From contig BMVA01000020.1 in NCBI GenBank assembly GCA_014650475.1, positions 1-64,000 on the forward strand: a DNA stretch of 64,000 nucleotides. The letters run 5' to 3'. Position numbers and translations under genes: made by a program. Source of the stretch: Streptomyces albogriseolus. Its GTDB lineage: Bacteria > Actinomycetota > Actinomycetes > Streptomycetales > Streptomycetaceae. The notes below the pieces were generated by a model that saw only the letters and a program-made list of their open reading frames with translations, did not search any database and was not told where the DNA came from. Shown here piece after piece: positions 25,696-33,330 of this stretch; the first letter of the stretch is position 1, and each line of letters opens with the position of its first letter.

Positions 25696-27095
25696 GCGCG
25701 CGCACCACCAAGCCGCACGAGATCGTCGAGCGGGCGCTGGAGCTGTCCCGGTCCGACGGCTGTGTCGTGATCGCCGACGAGCACTCCTCCGCCAACCTCC
25801 GCTGGGCGGGCAACGCGCTCACCACGAACGGGGTCACCCGAGGGCGCACCCTCACCGTGATCGCCACGGTGGACGGCGCCCAGGGCACGGCGTCCGGGGT
25901 GGTGTCCCGGTCCGCGGTGACCCTGGACGAGCTGGAGCCGCTGGTGCGGGCCGCCGAGGCCGCCGCGCGCGGCGCCGGGCCGGCCGAGGACGCGCAGCCG
26001 CTGGTCACGGGGGTGGACCCGTCGCCCGAGTTCACCGAGGCGCCCGCCGAGACGACCTCCGCGGTGTTCGCCGACTTCGCCCCGGCGCTGGGCGAGGCGT
26101 TCGCCCGGGCACGGGCCGGCGGCCGGGAGCTGTACGGCTTCGCGAACCACGAGATGGTGTCCACGTACCTGGGCACGTCGACGGGGCTGCGGCTGCGGCA
26201 CGACCAGCCCAACGGCACGCTGGAGATCAACGCCAAGTCCCCGGACCGCACCCGGTCGGCGTGGGCGGGCCGCTCGACCCGCGACTTCAAGGACGTCGAC
26301 CCGGGCGCGCTGGATGCCGAGCTGGCGGTGCGGCTGGGCTGGGCGGAACGCCGCCTCGACCTGCCGGCGGGCCGCTACGAGACGCTGCTGCCGCCCACCG
26401 CGGTGGCGGACCTGCTGATCTACCAGCTCTGGTCGGCGTCCGGCCGGGACGCGGCGGAGGGCCGCACGGTGTTCTCCGAGCCGGGCGGCGGCACCCGCGT
26501 CGGCGAGCGGCTGACCGAGCTGCCGCTGACGCTGCGCAGCGACCCGAACGAGCCGGGTCTCGAGTCGGCGCCGTTCGTGATCGCGCACTCCTCCGGCGGC
26601 GACCAGTCGGTGTTCGACAACGGGCTGCCGCTGTCGGCGACGGACTGGGTGCGCGAGGGCGAGCTGCACCGGCTGACCACCAGCCGGCACAGCGCGGGCC
26701 TGACCGGCCTGCCGACCGCGCCCGCCGTCGACAACCTGATCCTGGACGGCGGCGAGGACCGCTCGCTGGAGGAGATGGTCGCGGCCACGGACCGTCGCGG
26801 GCCCTGCCTGCTGCTGACCTGCCTGTGGTACATCCGCGAGGTGGACCCGGCGACGCTGCTGCTCACCGGGCTGACCCGGGACGGCGTCTACCTGGTGGAG
26901 AACGGCGAGGTGACGGGTGAGGTGAACAACTTCCGGTTCAACGAGTCGCCGGTGGACCTGCTGGGCCGGGCAACCGAGGCGGGCCGTACGGAGAAGACGC
27001 TGCCCCGGGAGTGGAGCGACTGGTTCACCCGGGCCGCGATGCCCGCGCTGCGCATCCCCGATTTCCATATGAGCTCGGTCAGCCGGGGCGTATAA
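25692..27095 (+). CDS. tldE: TldE/PmbA-family subunit of TldD/TldE protease
   Basis: A 467-residue partner of TldD, lacking the HExxxH motif as expected of this subunit. Family segments include SDGCVVIADEHSSANLRWAGN, TSTGLRLRHDQPNGTLEINAK, the long FVIAHSSGGDQSV region and NNFRFNESPVDLLGRA near the end. TldE shapes the peptide channel of the heterodimer. It begins in the last codon of tldD (ATGA overlap). The gene ends 66 bp before tyrS on the same strand. Confidence 0.92.
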   Translation: MSARTTKPHEIVERALELSRSDGCVVIADEHSSANLRWAGNALTTNGVTRGRTLTVIATVDGAQGTASGVVSRSAVTLDELEPLVRAAEAAARGAGPAEDAQPLVTGVDPSPEFTEAPAETTSAVFADFAPALGEAFARARAGGRELYGFANHEMVSTYLGTSTGLRLRHDQPNGTLEINAKSPDRTRSAWAGRSTRDFKDVDPGALDAELAVRLGWAERRLDLPAGRYETLLPPTAVADLLIYQLWSASGRDAAEGRTVFSEPGGGTRVGERLTELPLTLRSDPNEPGLESAPFVIAHSSGGDQSVFDNGLPLSATDWVREGELHRLTTSRHSAGLTGLPTAPAVDNLILDGGEDRSLEEMVAATDRRGPCLLLTCLWYIREVDPATLLLTGLTRDGVYLVENGEVTGEVNNFRFNESPVDLLGRATEAGRTEKTLPREWSDWFTRAAMPALRIPDFHMSSVSRGV

Positions 27096-27161
27096 CCTCG
27101 TAGGCGTTCGCAGCAGGCCGTCGCCCGTACGGCCGCAGATCACCGAGGAGACACGAGAACC

Positions 27162-28430
27162 GTGACGGACATCGTCGACGAGCTGAAGTGGCGCGGGCTG
27201 TTCGCCCAGTCCACTGACGAGGACGCTTTGCGCAAGGCGCTCGCGGACGGTCCCGTCACGTTCTATTGCGGCTTCGACCCGACCGCGCCATCGCTGCACG
27301 TGGGGCATCTGGTGCAGGTGCTCACCGTGCGCCGGCTCCAGCAGGCCGGTCACCGGCCGCTGGCGCTGGTCGGCGGCGCGACCGGGCAGATCGGCGACCC
27401 CCGGCCGACGGCCGAGCGCACGCTGAACTCGCCGGAGACGGTCGCGGGCTGGGTGGAGCGGCTGCGCGGCCAGATCGAGCCGTTCCTGTCCTTCGAGGGC
27501 GAGAACGCGGCCGTCATGGTCAACAACCTCGACTGGACGGCGAACCTGTCCGCGATCGAGTTCCTGCGGGACATCGGCAAGCACTTCCGGGTCAACAAGA
27601 TGCTGACGAAGGACTCCGTCGCCCGGCGTCTGGAGTCCTCCGAGGGAATCAGCTACACGGAGTTCAGCTACCAGCTGCTCCAGGCGATGGACTTCCTCCA
27701 GCTGTACCGCCGCTACGGCTGCGTCCTGCAGCAGGGCGGCAGCGACCAGTGGGGCAACCTCACGGCCGGACTCGACCTGATCCACCGGCTGGAGCCGGAC
27801 GCCGAGGTCCACGCCTACGCGACGCCGCTGATGACGAAGGCGGACGGCACCAAGTTCGGCAAGACCGAGGGCGGGGCCGTCTGGCTGGACCCGGAGATGA
27901 CCACGCCGTACGCGTTCTACCAGTTCTGGCTGAACGTGGACGACCGGGACATCTCGGGGTACATGCGGATCCTGTCCTTCAGGTCCCGTGAGGAGCTGGA
28001 GGAGCTGGAGCGGCAGACGGCGGAGCGTCCGCAGGCCCGGGCGGCGCAGCGGGCGCTGGCGGAGGAGCTGACGACGCTGGTGCACGGCGCCGGCCAGACG
28101 GCCGCCGTGATCGCCGCGTCGAAGGCCCTGTTCGGCCAGGGCGAGCTGGGTGAGCTGGACGAGCGCACGCTGGCGGCGGCGCTCTCCGAGGTGCCGCACA
28201 TGAAGGTGACCGAGCTCGGTCCGGTGGTGGACCTGTTCGCCGAGGTCGGCCTGGCGCCCAGCAAGTCGGCCGCGCGGCGCACGGTGAAGGAGGGCGGCGC
28301 CTACGTGAACAACGTCAAGGTCGCCGCCGAGGACGCCGTCCCCGCGAAGGAGGACCTGCTGCACGGGCGCTGGCTGGTGCTGCGCCGCGGCAAGAAGAAC
28401 CTGGCGGCCGTGGAGGTCGCGGCCGGCTGA
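27162..28430 (+). CDS. tyrS: Tyrosyl-tRNA synthetase
   Basis: A 422-residue class I aminoacyl-tRNA synthetase charging tRNA-Tyr. The Rossmann domain has [15 protein letters not shown] (HIGH motif), the tyrosine pocket [11 protein letters not shown] with [10 protein letters not shown], and KFGKTEGG as KMSKS motif. The C-terminal S4-like domain ([21 protein letters not shown]) ends the protein. It belongs to the TyrRS form common in bacteria. The GTG at 27162 has GAGGAG about 12 nt upstream, a long spacing. A terminator-like hairpin follows at 28445-28481. Confidence 0.96.
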   Translation: MTDIVDELKWRGLFAQSTDEDALRKALADGPVTFYCGFDPTAPSLHVGHLVQVLTVRRLQQAGHRPLALVGGATGQIGDPRPTAERTLNSPETVAGWVERLRGQIEPFLSFEGENAAVMVNNLDWTANLSAIEFLRDIGKHFRVNKMLTKDSVARRLESSEGISYTEFSYQLLQAMDFLQLYRRYGCVLQQGGSDQWGNLTAGLDLIHRLEPDAEVHAYATPLMTKADGTKFGKTEGGAVWLDPEMTTPYAFYQFWLNVDDRDISGYMRILSFRSREELEELERQTAERPQARAAQRALAEELTTLVHGAGQTAAVIAASKALFGQGELGELDERTLAAALSEVPHMKVTELGPVVDLFAEVGLAPSKSAARRTVKEGGAYVNNVKVAAEDAVPAKEDLLHGRWLVLRRGKKNLAAVEVAAG

Positions 28431-28444
28431 GCCGGCGGCGTGTG

Positions 28445-28481
28445 AGGGGCGGGGCCCGGCCGCGGACCGGGAACCGCCCCT
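28445..28481. terminator. Terminator-like hairpin after tyrS
   Basis: AGGGGCGG (28445-28452) pairs with CCGCCCCT (28474-28481), with a nested CCCGG/CCGGG stem. It separates tyrS from the converging GlsB-like gene. Confidence 0.6.
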
Positions 28482-28501
28482 TCGCCGTCCCCGGGGCCGG
28501 G

Positions 28502-28786
28502 TCAGACCCGTCGGCGCTCGGACTTCCCGCGCTTCAAGGAGGTGTAGATCATCTCCCCGAGCAGGACGATGACGATGGCCGCGCCCAGCTGGAAGATGTG
28601 CCGCCCCCAGTCGAAACCCGGGGTTTCCTCGATCCCGAAACCCGCCGCCATGGCGTTGCCGATCACGGCGCCGATCATGCCGCAGATGGTGGCCAGCCAG
28701 AGCGGGAGGTGCTGCTTGCCGGGGATCAACGCCTTGGCGAGCAGGCCGAGCACGAATCCCACGATGATCGCCCACAACCAGCCCAT
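28502..28786 (-). CDS. GlsB/YeaQ/YmgE family small membrane protein
   Basis: A 94-residue membrane protein of the transglycosylase-associated (GlsB/YeaQ/YmgE) family. Helix 1 is WLWAIIVGFVLGLLAKAL, followed by the family motif IPGKQHLPLWLATICGMIGAVIGN, then a third helix LGAAIVIVLLGEMIYTSLKR. These proteins are stress-associated with no proven enzymatic activity. GAGGAGG precedes the ATG. The divergent region upstream contains a 15-bp palindrome at 28851-28865. Confidence 0.88.
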   Translation of the reverse strand: MGWLWAIIVGFVLGLLAKALIPGKQHLPLWLATICGMIGAVIGNAMAAGFGIEETPGFDWGRHIFQLGAAIVIVLLGEMIYTSLKRGKSERRRV

Positions 28787-28850
28787 GGCTGCCTCCTCGT
28801 ACTACTTGGCGCGAGCATTACGGCAAGTGTCGGCCCGGCCGCGGTACGCC

Positions 28851-28865
28851 GCATGTCGGACATGC
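28851..28865. promoter_or_regulatory. Palindrome in divergent promoter region
   Basis: GCATGTCGGACATGC is a perfect inverted repeat around one base. GTAC repeats flank it at 28844-28847 and 28867-28870. It lies between the divergent GlsB-like and DUF3099 genes and looks like a dimeric regulator site. Confidence 0.45.
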
Positions 28866-29031
28866 CGTACGCGGGGCGGCGCGGCCGGGCCGGCCCGGAG
28901 CGGGGTGACCTGCTCTCGTGACCGTGCGGGTCGCGGCGTACCGTTGGCGTTGTCCGGACCAGACGCCGCGGAGCGGGACACTGGTCGCCGGGCAAGGGAA
29001 AAGGTCCGATGCGGGCGGATGGTGGAATGTG

Positions 29032-29427
29032 ATGCGGAAGCAGCGTGGCGGCGGCGCTCAGGTGTTCCGGATCACGGGCGCCCGGGCGAGCCTGCATGAT
29101 GACGTGCGGGGGCGGCAGCGCCGGTATGTGATCTCGATGACCGTTCGCACGATCTCGGTCATCCTGGCGGCCACCCTGTGGAACGTGGAGCGGCATGTCG
29201 CGATCGTGGCGCTGGTGCTCGGGGCGGTCATCCCGTACATCGCCGTGGTGATCGCCAACGCGGGACGGGAGAACGCGCCGTCCTTGCCGTCGACCTTCGT
29301 CACGACCCCGATGAAACAGATGATCGCACCGCCGCGGACGAACGACGGTCCCGCGGAACCGGATGCGGAAGAAGTACCGTCGCAGACGGCGCCGGGCGCA
29401 CGATCCGAGGATCCGGGGCGCTCCTGA
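29032..29427 (+). CDS. DUF3099 membrane protein
   Basis: A 131-residue protein matching DUF3099, an actinobacterial family of unknown function. The segment QVFRITGARASLHDDVRGRQ leads into RRYVISMTVRTISVILAATLW, then VAIVALVLGAVIPYIAVVIANAG, giving two transmembrane helices. A charged tail rich in Pro, Glu and Asp follows (about residues 95-131). ATG 29032 was chosen; GTG 29029 is also possible. There is no strong Shine-Dalgarno site. Confidence 0.8.
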   Translation: MRKQRGGGAQVFRITGARASLHDDVRGRQRRYVISMTVRTISVILAATLWNVERHVAIVALVLGAVIPYIAVVIANAGRENAPSLPSTFVTTPMKQMIAPPRTNDGPAEPDAEEVPSQTAPGARSEDPGRS

Positions 29428-29529
29428 GCAGCGGAGGATGAGCGCGGGACGCCGGGAGGGGAAGTCACTTCCCGGCCAAGCTCAAAGAAACCTCAGATCA
29501 ATCCTGTTCTTTCGGTGCCGGGGGCGGGG

Positions 29530-29626
29530 TGACCCGTGACATACTTCGTACGCGCTCCGCATCCCCCGTCGGAGCGACGGACCGACGCCGGGCAGCTCCC
29601 CCCGTGGCTGCTCGGCGTCGCCTTTT
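29530..29626 (+). ncRNA. Candidate small RNA or leader with intrinsic terminator
   Basis: A gene-free stretch of 242 bp (29428-29669) holds two hairpins in series: CCGTCG-GAG-CGACGG (29566-29580) and a 14-bp stem (29583-29596 with 29607-29620, one G-U pair) followed by CCTTTT. A T-tailed terminator here ends no coding gene on the plus strand, since DUF3099 stops more than 150 bp earlier. A promoter may lie near 29530-29545 (GTGACATACT). It could be a small RNA, or an extended 3' end of the DUF3099 transcript. Confidence 0.4.
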
Positions 29627-29657
29627 CCCGTGGCGGAACGGCCCTTCGGGGACGGGT

Positions 29658-29670
29658 TAGGGTCGGACGG
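29658..29670 (+). promoter_or_regulatory. Leaderless -10 element (TAGGGT, 6 nt before GTG)
   Basis: TAGGGT at 29658-29663, then 6 nt, then GTG at 29670. No ribosome-binding site is seen. The layout is identical to that at 6142-6154. Confidence 0.5.
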
Positions 29671-29897
29671 TGATCAACCCTGACCCCGAGACGCCCATCT
29701 GCTCCGCGAAGGGCTGCCGCGCCCCCGCCGAGTGGGTGCTGGCCTGGAACAACCCCAAGATCCATACGCCGGAGCGGCGCAAGACATGGCTGGCCTGCGA
29801 GGAGCACCGGGAGCACCTGGCGCAGTTCCTCGGGGTGCGCGGCTTCCTGAAGGACGTGGTGCGCTTCGAGGAGTGGCAGGCCCCGGAGGGGGCCTGA
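29670..29897 (+). CDS. Small conserved protein, 75 aa, Cys/His-containing
   Basis: A 75-residue acetone-soluble-type small protein of unknown family, widely seen in actinobacteria as a hypothetical. It contains CSAKGC (about residues 11-16) and LACEEHREH (about 46-54), so two Cys and a Cys/His set could bind a metal like a zinc finger. It is rich in Trp (four residues). The start GTG at 29670 is supported by a leaderless -10 element. It converges with moaA, 36 bp apart, across no clear terminator. Role cannot be inferred. Confidence 0.7.
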   Translation: MINPDPETPICSAKGCRAPAEWVLAWNNPKIHTPERRKTWLACEEHREHLAQFLGVRGFLKDVVRFEEWQAPEGA

Positions 29898-29933
29898 GCC
29901 CGCGGCCGGAATCTCTCCCGGCCGGCCGGCCGC

Positions 29934-30923
29934 TCAGCCGCCGATGGCGGACATCGGGCGGTCCGGCTGGACGAAGGACGGGTCGTCCAGGCCCGCGCCG
30001 GCCTTCTTGCCCCACATGGCGAGCTTCCAGATGCGGGCGATCTCCTCGTCGTCCGCGCCGGAGCGCAGGGCCGCCCGCAGGTCGGTCTCCTCGGTGGCGA
30101 ACAGACAGGTGCGGACCTGTCCGTCGGCGGTGAGGCGGGTGCGGTCGCAGGCGGCGCAGAAGGGCCGGGTGACGGAGGCGATGACGCCGACCCGGTGCGG
30201 GCCGCCGTCGACCAGCCAGCGCTCGGCGGGGGCGGAGCCGCGCTTCTCCTTGCCCTCGGGGGTCAGCTCGAACCGGGTGCGCAGGGAGGCGAGGATGTCC
30301 CCCGCGGTGATCATGCCGTCGCGCTTCCAGCCGTGCTGGGCGTCCAGCGGCATCTGCTCGATGAACCGCAGCTCGTAGTCGTGCTCCACGGCCCAGGCGA
30401 GCAGGTCGGGGGCCTCGTCGTCGTTGAGCCCCGGCATCAGGACCGAGTTGACCTTCACGGGCGTCAGGCCGGCCTCGTGGGCCGCGTCCAGGCCGTCCAG
30501 GACGTCCTGGTGGCGGTCGCGGCGGGTGAGGGTCTTGAAGACGTCGGGGCGGAGCGTGTCGAGGGAGACGTTGACCCGGTCCAGGCCGGCCGCCTTCAGG
30601 GCGCTCGCCGTACGGCGCAGCCCGATGCCGTTGGTGGTGAGGGACATCTGGGGGCGGGGCTCGAGGGCGGCGACCCGCTCGACGATGCCGACCAGTCCGG
30701 GGCGGAGCAGGGGCTCGCCACCGGTGAAGCGCACCTCCTCGATGCCCAGGGAGGTGACCGCGATGTCGATGAGCCGGACGATCTCGTCGTCGGTGAGCAG
30801 ATCGGGCTTGGCCAGCCACTGCAGCCCTTCCTCGGGCATGCAGTACGTGCAGCGCAGGTTGCACCGGTCGGTCAGCGAGACCCGCAGGTCGGTCGCCACC
30901 CGGCCGTAGGTGTCGATGAGCAC
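29934..30923 (-). CDS. moaA: GTP 3',8-cyclase (molybdenum cofactor step 1)
   Basis: A 329-residue radical SAM enzyme that converts GTP to 3',8-cyclo-GTP, the first committed step of molybdopterin synthesis. The SAM cluster is C21-x3-C25-x2-C28 in TDRCNLRCTYC. FTGGEPLLRP follows. The second cluster lies in PFCAACDRTRLTADGQVRTC at about residues 258-275. The protein ends in the essential Gly-Gly. GTG 30923 has GGAGGG upstream. No other moa gene is in the window. Confidence 0.96.
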   Translation of the reverse strand: MLIDTYGRVATDLRVSLTDRCNLRCTYCMPEEGLQWLAKPDLLTDDEIVRLIDIAVTSLGIEEVRFTGGEPLLRPGLVGIVERVAALEPRPQMSLTTNGIGLRRTASALKAAGLDRVNVSLDTLRPDVFKTLTRRDRHQDVLDGLDAAHEAGLTPVKVNSVLMPGLNDDEAPDLLAWAVEHDYELRFIEQMPLDAQHGWKRDGMITAGDILASLRTRFELTPEGKEKRGSAPAERWLVDGGPHRVGVIASVTRPFCAACDRTRLTADGQVRTCLFATEETDLRAALRSGADDEEIARIWKLAMWGKKAGAGLDDPSFVQPDRPMSAIGG

Positions 30924-31018
30924 GTAGGGCCCTCCCTGTACGCCGATCACTGTGTCCGGTACTTGCGAGCGTACGTGACGCCGCCGACATCACCCAGCGA
31001 CGTGATGTGACGATATGC

Positions 31019-31068
31019 CGACGGCCGCGTCGTAGGGACCTACGAGGGTCCCTACGACGCGGCCGTCG
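31019..31068. terminator. Very strong hairpin, 22-bp perfect stem
   Basis: The 22 bases 31019-31040 pair without mismatch with 31047-31068, loop TACGAG. It lies just after the stop of the acetate symporter gene and before moaA (both minus strand), so it should insulate moaA from the symporter operon. Confidence 0.8.
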
Positions 31069-31081
31069 CGCGGGGGTCGCG

Positions 31082-32710
31082 TCAGTGGGCGCCGGTGCCG
31101 GTGAGGGACCGGACCTCCAGCTCCGCGTACTTCTTGGTGTCGGGCTCCTCCTTCGACAGGACGGTGCCCAGCCAGCCCATCAGGAAGCCGAACGGGATGG
31201 AGATGATGCCCGGGTTCTTCAGCGGGAACCAGGCGAAGTCGACGTCCGGGAACATCGCCTTCGGGTCGCCGGAGACGACCGGCGAGAACAGCACCAGGCC
31301 GACGGCGACGATCAGACCGCCGTAGATCGACCACAGCGCGCCCTGGGTGGTGAACCGCTTCCAGAACAGGCTGTAGAGGATGGTCGGCAGGTTGGCCGAG
31401 GCGGCGACCGCGAAGGCCAGGGCGACCAGGCCGGCCACGTTCAGGTCGCGGGCGAGGGCGCCGAGCGCGATGGAGACGATGCCGATGAGGACGGTCGCCC
31501 AGCGGGCCGCCTTCATCTCCTCCTTCTCGGTGGCGTTCCCCTTGCGGATGACGTTGGCGTAGATGTCGTGCGCGAAGGAGGACGACGAGGCCAGGGTAAG
31601 TCCGGCGACCACGGCGAGGATGGTGGCGAACGCGACCGCCGAGATGGTGGCGAGGAGGATCGCGCCCCAGGCCGAGTCGACGCCGCCGATGTGCAGGGCA
31701 AGCAGCGGCGCGGCCGTGTTGCCCGACGGGTTGGACGCGATGATCTCGTCCTGCGAGATGAGTGCCGCCGCGCCGAAGCCCAGCGCGATGGTCATCAGGT
31801 AGAAGCCGCCGATGATGCCGATGGCCCAGTTCACGGACTTACGGGCGGCCTTGGCGTTCGGCACCGTGTAGAAGCGGATCAGGATGTGCGGCAGGCCGGC
31901 GGTGCCGAGCACCAGGGCGATGCCCAGGGAGAGGAAGTCCAGCTTGGTGAGGTTGTCGGCGCCGTACTGGAGGCCGGGCTCCAGGAAGGCGTCGCCCTTG
32001 CCGCTGTTCTCGGCGGCCTTGCCCAGCAGGTCGGAGATGTTGAAGTTGAACTTCAGCAGCACCAGGAAGGTGATGAGGATCGTGCCGCCGATGAGCAGCA
32101 CGGCCTTCACCATCTGGACCCAGGTGGTGCCCTTCATGCCGCCGATCGAGACGTACACGATCATCAGGAGGCCGACGAGGGCGACGATGAGGATCTTGCC
32201 GGCGTCGGAGGTGATGCCGAGCAGCAGCGACACCAGGACGCCCGCGCCGGCCATCTGGGCCAGCAGGTAGAAGATCGACACGACGATCGTGGAGGTGCCG
32301 GCGGCGGTGCGGACCGGGCGCTGGCGCATGCGGTAGGCGAGGACGTCGCCCATCGTGTAACGGCCGGAGTTGCGCAGCGGCTCGGCGACGAGCAGCAGGG
32401 CGACGAGCCAGGCGACCAGGAAGCCGATGGAGTAGAGGAAGCCGTCGTAACCGAAGAGGGCGATGGCGCCGGCGATGCCGAGGAAGGACGCGGCGGACAT
32501 GTAGTCGCCGGAGACGGCGAGTCCGTTCTGGAAGGCGCTGAACTGCCGTCCGCCCGCGTAGAAGTCGGCGGCGTCCTTGGTCTGCCGGCCGGCCCAGACG
32601 GTGATGCCGAGGGTGGCGACCACGAACAGCGCGAACAGCGTGATGATCAGCGGCCGGTGTTCGCTGGCCTCGTTGGCGGCAAGGGTGATGTGAGTGATCG
32701 CGGGGCTCAT
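31082..32710 (-). CDS. Cation/acetate symporter (SSS family, ActP-like)
   Basis: A 542-residue sodium:solute symporter with about thirteen transmembrane helices. It has the SSS signature around helix 2-3 (AVSGDYMSAASFLGIAGAIALFGYDGFLYSIGFLVAW) and the long ActP-type loop containing QYGADNLTKLDF. ActP imports acetate and other short carboxylates with sodium. It begins in the last codon of the DUF485 gene (ATGA overlap), an arrangement usual for ActP. Helix pattern and length fit the family. The mRNA ends at a 22-bp hairpin. Confidence 0.92.
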   Translation of the reverse strand: MSPAITHITLAANEASEHRPLIITLFALFVVATLGITVWAGRQTKDAADFYAGGRQFSAFQNGLAVSGDYMSAASFLGIAGAIALFGYDGFLYSIGFLVAWLVALLLVAEPLRNSGRYTMGDVLAYRMRQRPVRTAAGTSTIVVSIFYLLAQMAGAGVLVSLLLGITSDAGKILIVALVGLLMIVYVSIGGMKGTTWVQMVKAVLLIGGTILITFLVLLKFNFNISDLLGKAAENSGKGDAFLEPGLQYGADNLTKLDFLSLGIALVLGTAGLPHILIRFYTVPNAKAARKSVNWAIGIIGGFYLMTIALGFGAAALISQDEIIASNPSGNTAAPLLALHIGGVDSAWGAILLATISAVAFATILAVVAGLTLASSSSFAHDIYANVIRKGNATEKEEMKAARWATVLIGIVSIALGALARDLNVAGLVALAFAVAASANLPTILYSLFWKRFTTQGALWSIYGGLIVAVGLVLFSPVVSGDPKAMFPDVDFAWFPLKNPGIISIPFGFLMGWLGTVLSKEEPDTKKYAELEVRSLTGTGAH

Positions 32711-33063
32711 GCGCCGCCCTCCATACGGGTCTTGATGGCCTCGGCCTTGGGGTCGAGCTTGGCGGCGGCGTGCTTGGAGTACCACCAGGCGATGAGGAAG
32801 GTGCTGACGAACTGCAGCACGCCGAAGACGAAGGCGACGTTGATGTTGCCGACCAGCTTGGCGCCCATGAAGCCGCCCGCGTAGTTGGACAGCAGCACGT
32901 ACAGCAGGTACCAGACGATGAAGCCGATGGTCAGCGGGAAGGCGAATGAGCGGTAGGAGCGGCGTAGTTCACCGAACTCAGCGCTCTCCTGAACCTCGGT
33001 GAACTCCTCCGGCGTGGGGAGTTGGGCTTTCTCTGTCGAGGGGGGCGGTGCTTCGGCGGCCAC
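32707..33063 (-). CDS. DUF485 small membrane protein, symporter partner
   Basis: A 118-residue protein of the DUF485/YjcH family, with two transmembrane helices (about 53-75 and 87-107) and a charged N-terminal stretch. RSYRSFAFPLTIGFIVWYLLYVLL and VAFVFGVLQFVSTFLIAWWYSKHA carry the family motif. In E. coli, yjcH sits before actP, as here. The GTG at 33063 has GAGGAG upstream. It overlaps the symporter by 4 nt. The 267-bp upstream region (33064-33330) holds repeated CGGAAAA on the minus strand but no clear promoter. Confidence 0.9.
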   Translation of the reverse strand: MAAEAPPPSTEKAQLPTPEEFTEVQESAEFGELRRSYRSFAFPLTIGFIVWYLLYVLLSNYAGGFMGAKLVGNINVAFVFGVLQFVSTFLIAWWYSKHAAAKLDPKAEAIKTRMEGGA

Positions 33064-33330
33064 GGGGTCTCCTCGCGGTGCGGGTCGGTTCTTGCGTCGG
33101 CGAAAGGCGAGTGTCCTCGCGCTTCCTGCCCAAGGGCACGGCGCCACGCGAGGACCGGTTCAACTCGGCACGGTTCTTTTCCGTGGACGTTTTCCGAAGA
33201 CGTTGCCCGCAAATCATTGCTGGCCAGCGGACGGGCGGGATAGCTTCACCCTGCACCACCCGTCATGTACCTGCCCGGGCAGCCACCCCTGTCTCGGGCC
33301 GGTTTCGTTTCCGGATGATGTGGAGACCCC

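Noticed and set aside
25503..28775. 1090-codon minus-strand frame opposite tldE and tyrS
   Set aside because: Antisense to genes with clear catalytic motifs; composition is that of a shadow frame.
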